A stretch of 64,000 nt of DNA, taken from Siphlonurus alternatus (taxonomy: Eukaryota > Arthropoda > Insecta > Ephemeroptera > Siphlonuridae). The position numbers and the translations under genes were made by a program. The DNA lies in assembly GCA_949825025.1 (NCBI GenBank), contig OX463780.1:17767480-17831479 (forward strand). Reading direction: 5' to 3'. Numbering within the stretch: the stretch's first letter is position 1; each line of letters starts with the position of its first letter. The notes under the pieces are model-generated. The model ran no database searches. It had not been told where the DNA came from and worked only from the letters and a program-made list of their open reading frames with translations. Shown in pieces: positions 61,301 to 64,000 of this stretch.

Positions 61301-63881
61301 ACTATCATAGCAAAGAATTGAATATAGATGTAATATAATATCTAACCTTTGGCAAGTCCTGTGTGATCTGCCGAATGTTGGCACCCTTCCGTCCGATGAT
61401 GTACTTGTGGATCCAAGAAGGTGCCTCGACGCTTGAGGTACGCACGCTGTTAGCCTTCTGGTACACCATGTTCAGTGCTACAACATGTGACCAAGATCAG
61501 AACCTGAGCAACATCACAGCAGTATGGCAAGATAATTAAAATGATAAACATAATCTGATCAGTTAGAAAACTGGCATCATTTGTCAACAAAGTCAGTATT
61601 TGAGAGCAAAAAACTTGCAAACAATGTGACGAAGAGACATCAGCCTCGTCATCAGATCATCATGTCAGAATTAAAATTTTGAATTTTTATTTAGTTACAG
61701 AAGATAATACAAGTATTAAAAAAGTGACACAATAAAAAAGAAAAAAAAAAACTTGTAAAAATGAAGCCTGAGAAAGGTGTATGAAAACAAAGTTCATAAA
61801 TTAAATTAAAAAAGAGGAAGCCCCTTAAATCTCTTCCTTCTTTATAGCAAGGCAACTTTTCATTCATTGCCTATGGTTGCAGCAGCACTCCCACTTGCGC
61901 CATGGCCCTCTCTCCCTGCTAGGTCAGTACCTTGTCCCAGCTTGTCGTGAGGTCCTCGCAAAGTGATTGTGTCAGTGGGTGTGTCACTGGGGGGCATTTC
62001 CACGCTGACTCCCGTCTCCTGCAAGATCTCTGCGATGGAACTGCCGCGCGGGCCAATCACGTACTTGTGCTGCGACTTGGACACCTCGACAGACACTGTT
62101 GTGCACTTCTTGCTCTGCAAAAAATCATCAAATCAGTGTCTAGAAGGTGTGGTCATCACATTAACTTTTTATTTTTCTTAAAATACAGTTGCAGGACATA
62201 CAAATTATTTCTAAGTATCCAGTAACTAAGAGACAGTGAAGATAAATAGGAAGATATTGTAAAATTACCTAACTTCAGCTTTCGTTTCACTCTTTGCAAA
62301 AACAATTTCATTATTGATTATACAGTCTAGTTTTTCTCTGATCAGGAATGTCTTGGCATCAATTTACAACCTGAGTAACAGAAGGCAAAAAACTTGCCGA
62401 CAAGTTAGCTCAAGTTACAATCAGCCTCGTCATCAATATCATCATATCAGTTTGCAAAGAACGCCTAGCTTAACAAGTTTAAAATTACATCAATATTTTA
62501 AGTCTAGAGAAATGTCTTAAAACTACATATTTCAACACACTGATGTTACAACATTCTACATGACATTAAAAGAAATCAACACATTTTTGTTTTACAAGAG
62601 CGACGGCAGCTCGATGAAATTTCAATTCACTTGAACTCGCAACAGAGATAAAAATATAACACACTAACTCTATATCGTGGTAAAAGCAAGTAATTTTTAT
62701 TTACTTCTCACTATAACATGCTTGGAAAAAAAAAGTGTAGAGATATGTATTGTTGATTTTTAGTCTTCTTTTTAACCCTCTAACAACAAAATTTCATGCA
62801 GGTCGTCTATTTTAGCCACATGAATTCATAAATAAATCAGTGCATGCATACATGAAGTATTGAAACTAAAAGTTATTAAATTCTTACCATTTCGTCGTAG
62901 ATGGCCATAATTTTATCTTTAGCTGCCATGACGGCCTCCTTCTCTCCAGCAATTGTGATCTCATCTTTTTGCACCGAGAGGGGTGGGATGTTAACCCGCA
63001 TGGTGCTGTCTGCAGTGAGTGCATTGACCTTATCACTGAACGCCCCTGTGATGAACGGGTGGTAGATCTTAGGGATGCTCAATCTCTCGTAAGCCTGCTT
63101 TGACTGGAGAAGAAATGCATTAACACTTGTTGCCACAAGCTGAAAGAGGTAGCAAAATTACCTGCTCATCGGAGGTCACTCTAATTTCATGCACTGCTTT
63201 CTCTATACCTTCTTTGGTACCAGTGATCGTGATTTTATCAGAAGACTCTGCTACTGGAGGGATGGAGATTTTTGTAGCTGTCGCTTTCTCAAGTTCCTTA
63301 AGCTTGTTTCCACTTTTGCCTAAAATAAAACGATGATATTCCTTGGGGATGGAAATAGTTACACTAGCCTGAAAAATGTATAGAAATTAGATTCTTATAC
63401 AATGTTATTAAGAGTAGTTAATAATACAGAAATTTGTACAGGTAATTTACCTGGGTTTGAAAATGAGTTAGAATCTTCCTACGAGCTTCTAACACAGCAT
63501 TATGTTTTCCCGTTACCAGGAAAGTCAGCGATTGATCTTTGGACAACGATATTTCAATGTGGGCTCCAGTATCATCCATTATCTCATGGCATGTTCTCAA
63601 GGAATCTCCTTCACCGAAACGATCGCTGTGATCAAGCTTACGCTCTTCAAATGGCACTCTGAAAACCTACACAAAACCCAAAAAATAAGAATATGACATT
63701 TTAAGTAATGTTAAAGTTGACGTACTTGAGTGACAACAGATGAACCGACTCTCATCTTGTTGTTCCATTGGCCAAGCTGGTTGGCTGCAGGCTGGGAGCC
63801 TGGGGCCGACTCTGGTAGAGCGGGAAATACTTCATCATAGCTGTAAGTAGGAGGCTCGTAGGCTGCTTCTCCTTCCATCAT
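52380..63881 (-). CDS. HDLBP/Dp1 ortholog (vigilin): Vigilin, multi-KH-domain RNA-binding protein (21 coding exons)
   Basis: Vigilin binds RNA and ribosomes and acts in mRNA localisation, translation and chromatin. Exons on the minus strand, 5' to 3': 63726-63881, 63451-63666, 63162-63368, 62888-63103, 61931-62114, 61347-61477, 60877-61060, 59844-59953, 59397-59553, 58981-59156, 58628-58759, 58040-58186, 57471-57764, 56744-57107, 56252-56397, 55773-55901, 55422-55532, 54951-55148, 54689-54772, 53991-54125, 52380-52643. All junctions are GT-AG and all phases agree, giving 1246 codons; the vertebrate protein is about 1270. Fourteen KH domains are visible, with GXXG loops near residues 141, 286, 355, 426, 497, 571, 643, 717, 863, 953, 1033 and 1106. 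KH2 (GAFS, ~213) and KH10 (ARRG, ~790) are degenerate. Exon 2 (53-124) is a KH-like domain with no GXXG. The C-terminus is Q- and S-rich and ends in WGPRR. The start is the first of two adjacent ATGs; an in-frame TAA lies about 48 bases upstream with no ATG between. Confidence 0.96.
53609..53724 (-). ncRNA. Putative C/D-box snoRNA, copy A, vigilin intron 20
   Basis: On the minus strand: ACTGA stem, C box ATGATGA (53712-53718), GATGACGAGGCTGATG, hairpin GCAAG-TTT-TTTGC, C'-like TGATGCC, candidate guide CAGCTTCTTTA, D box CTGA (53614-53617), and TCAGT stem. It is 116 nt long, like copies B and D. It lies 965 nt from the 3' splice site in the longest vigilin intron. Confidence 0.6.
54206..54392. 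mobile_element. Pogo/Tigger-like MITE in vigilin intron 19
   Basis: A 187-bp element with perfect inverted ends starting CAGTAAAAACTTGTTATT, flanked by TA on both sides (54204-54205 and 54393-54394). TA targets and CAGT-type ends fit the Tc1/mariner-pogo group. It is non-coding and presumably mobilised in trans. The family name is inferred from ends only. Confidence 0.75.
59224..59339 (-). ncRNA. Putative C/D-box snoRNA, copy B, vigilin intron 9
   Basis: On the minus strand: 5' stem ACTGA, C box ATGATGA (59327-59333), GATGACGAGGCTGATG, hairpin GCAAG-CTC-TTTGC, C'-like GATGCC, D box CTGA (59229-59232), and 3' stem TCAGT. The host intron is only 240 nt, and the RNA ends 67 nt before the 3' splice site, the usual geometry. 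A second pairing, ATTGTTTG with CAAACGAT, may close an internal domain between D' and C'. Confidence 0.65.
60223..60341 (-). ncRNA. Putative C/D-box snoRNA, copy C, vigilin intron 7
   Basis: On the minus strand: 5' stem TGCTGG, C box ATGATGA (60328-60334), GATGACGAGGCTGATG, hairpin GCAAG-TTC-TTTGC, C'-like TGATGCC, D box CTGA (60229-60232), and 3' stem CCAGCA. The 6-bp stem is perfect although its sequence differs entirely from the other copies. The C'-D segment (CAAACAAAGCA) is also different. A MITE begins about 12 bp from its 5' end. Confidence 0.62.
60353..60672. mobile_element. Foldback MITE (family B) in vigilin intron 7
   Basis: Ends are TAGAGTATTGACCTCAAA and its near-perfect inverse. 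The arms contain the shared block around TGCAGAAATGGATAGA. The centre carries facing copies of TTTTTAAAAAATTATTGAAAG and a GTGACGTCACGAGACGCC core. It is the same family as 11917-12233. No coding capacity and no clear target-site duplication. Confidence 0.8.
61554..61669 (-). ncRNA. Putative C/D-box snoRNA, copy D, vigilin intron 5
   Basis: On the minus strand: 5' stem TCTGA, C box ATGATGA (61657-61663), GATGACGAGGCTGATG, hairpin GCAAG-TTT-TTTGC, C'-like GATGCC, candidate guide CAGTTTTCTAA, D box CTGA (61559-61562), and 3' stem TCAGA. The stem pair TCTGA/TCAGA replaces ACTGA/TCAGT of copies A and B, a compensatory change. Its 3' end lies 76 nt upstream of the 3' splice site, the spacing typical of animal intronic C/D snoRNAs. 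It is nearly identical to copy B. Confidence 0.65.
62338..62451 (-). ncRNA. Putative C/D-box snoRNA, copy E, vigilin intron 4
   Basis: Read on the minus strand: C box ATGATGA (62439-62445), the block GATGACGAGGCTGATT containing a D'-like CTGA, a hairpin GGCAAG-TTT-TTTGCC, a C'-like TGATGCC, and D box CTGA (62342-62345). The terminal stem is weak (4 bp). The hairpin is extended by a complementary G/C pair compared with the other copies, which supports a folded RNA. The segment between C' and D (AAGACATTC) differs from other copies and could be a distinct guide. No target was identified. Confidence 0.55.
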
Positions 63882-63934
63882 TGCTTGCTGCACTTTGGGA
63901 GAGTCCTTGTTCGCGCCAAGTCGTTACAGTAACA
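63882..63934 (-). other. Vigilin 5' UTR part of first visible exon
   Basis: A pyrimidine-rich run ending in CTTAG lies at about 63935-63946 (minus strand), so this exon probably begins at 63934 and an upstream non-coding exon lies outside the window. The vigilin frame has a TAA just after this acceptor and no ATG before 63881, so this part is read as untranslated. The promoter is not in the window. Confidence 0.55.
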
Positions 63935-64000
63935 CTAAGAAAAAACGTTTTCAATGAAAAGTTTTCTAATTCAAAGCACACAATAGAAAACTGTCCCTTT

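Noticed and set aside
52372..63696. Plus-strand frames overlapping vigilin exons
   Set aside because: Shadows of the minus-strand KH exons; none has its own splice or domain evidence.
1..64000. tRNA genes, CRISPR arrays, bacterial operons
   Set aside because: No cloverleaf with A and B boxes was found, no regularly spaced short direct repeats with unique spacers, and gene structure is eukaryotic.

Overview
The window is a piece of an AT-rich animal nuclear genome. The clues are spliced genes with GT-AG introns, metazoan vigilin, an endonuclease/reverse-transcriptase LINE, a 5S-rRNA-headed SINE, many foldback/MITE elements, and long microsatellites. The mix suggests an arthropod, possibly a crustacean, but nothing in the sequence fixes the species.

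Layout: (1) 1-7,900 is intergenic, with minisatellites, microsatellites, hairpins and MITE-like foldbacks. (2) 7,911-29,980 is bounded by TTAA plus matching ends (GGTAGAGATAACAC...GTGTTATCTCTACC). It looks like one 22-kb foldback-type element. Its arms are tandem arrays of a ~735-bp unit, about 12 units forward on the left and 7 reversed on the right. The left array is interrupted by a 5.3-kb DNA element (15,923-21,234) that carries its own hairpin array and a 131-bp tandem repeat. (3) 28-36 kb holds two 5S-derived SINE copies, a TTAA foldback, and a LINE with an uninterrupted 1008-codon ORF on the minus strand. (4) 36-50 kb is mostly non-coding. Two GC-rich exon-like blocks on the minus strand (44,834-45,051 and 39,747-39,990) may be the start of a HECW-type E3 ubiquitin ligase gene. 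A decayed LINE 3' end and further MITEs also lie here. (5) 50.9-64 kb is a vigilin (HDLBP/Dp1) gene on the minus strand. I could follow its coding region through 21 exons with compatible phases, giving 1246 codons and 14 KH domains.

The most interesting observations are as follows. Five vigilin introns carry related C/D-box-like small RNA genes on the host strand. They have complementary terminal stems, some with compensatory changes, a shared internal hairpin, and a conserved block GATGACGAGGCTGATG. The 22-kb element has satellite-array inverted arms and appears related to a 298-bp TTAA MITE at 50.15 kb. The nested 5.3-kb element carries about twelve tandem hairpins. Vigilin binds RNA. The small RNAs would be processed from its introns and probably guide RNA modification. 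That function is inferred.
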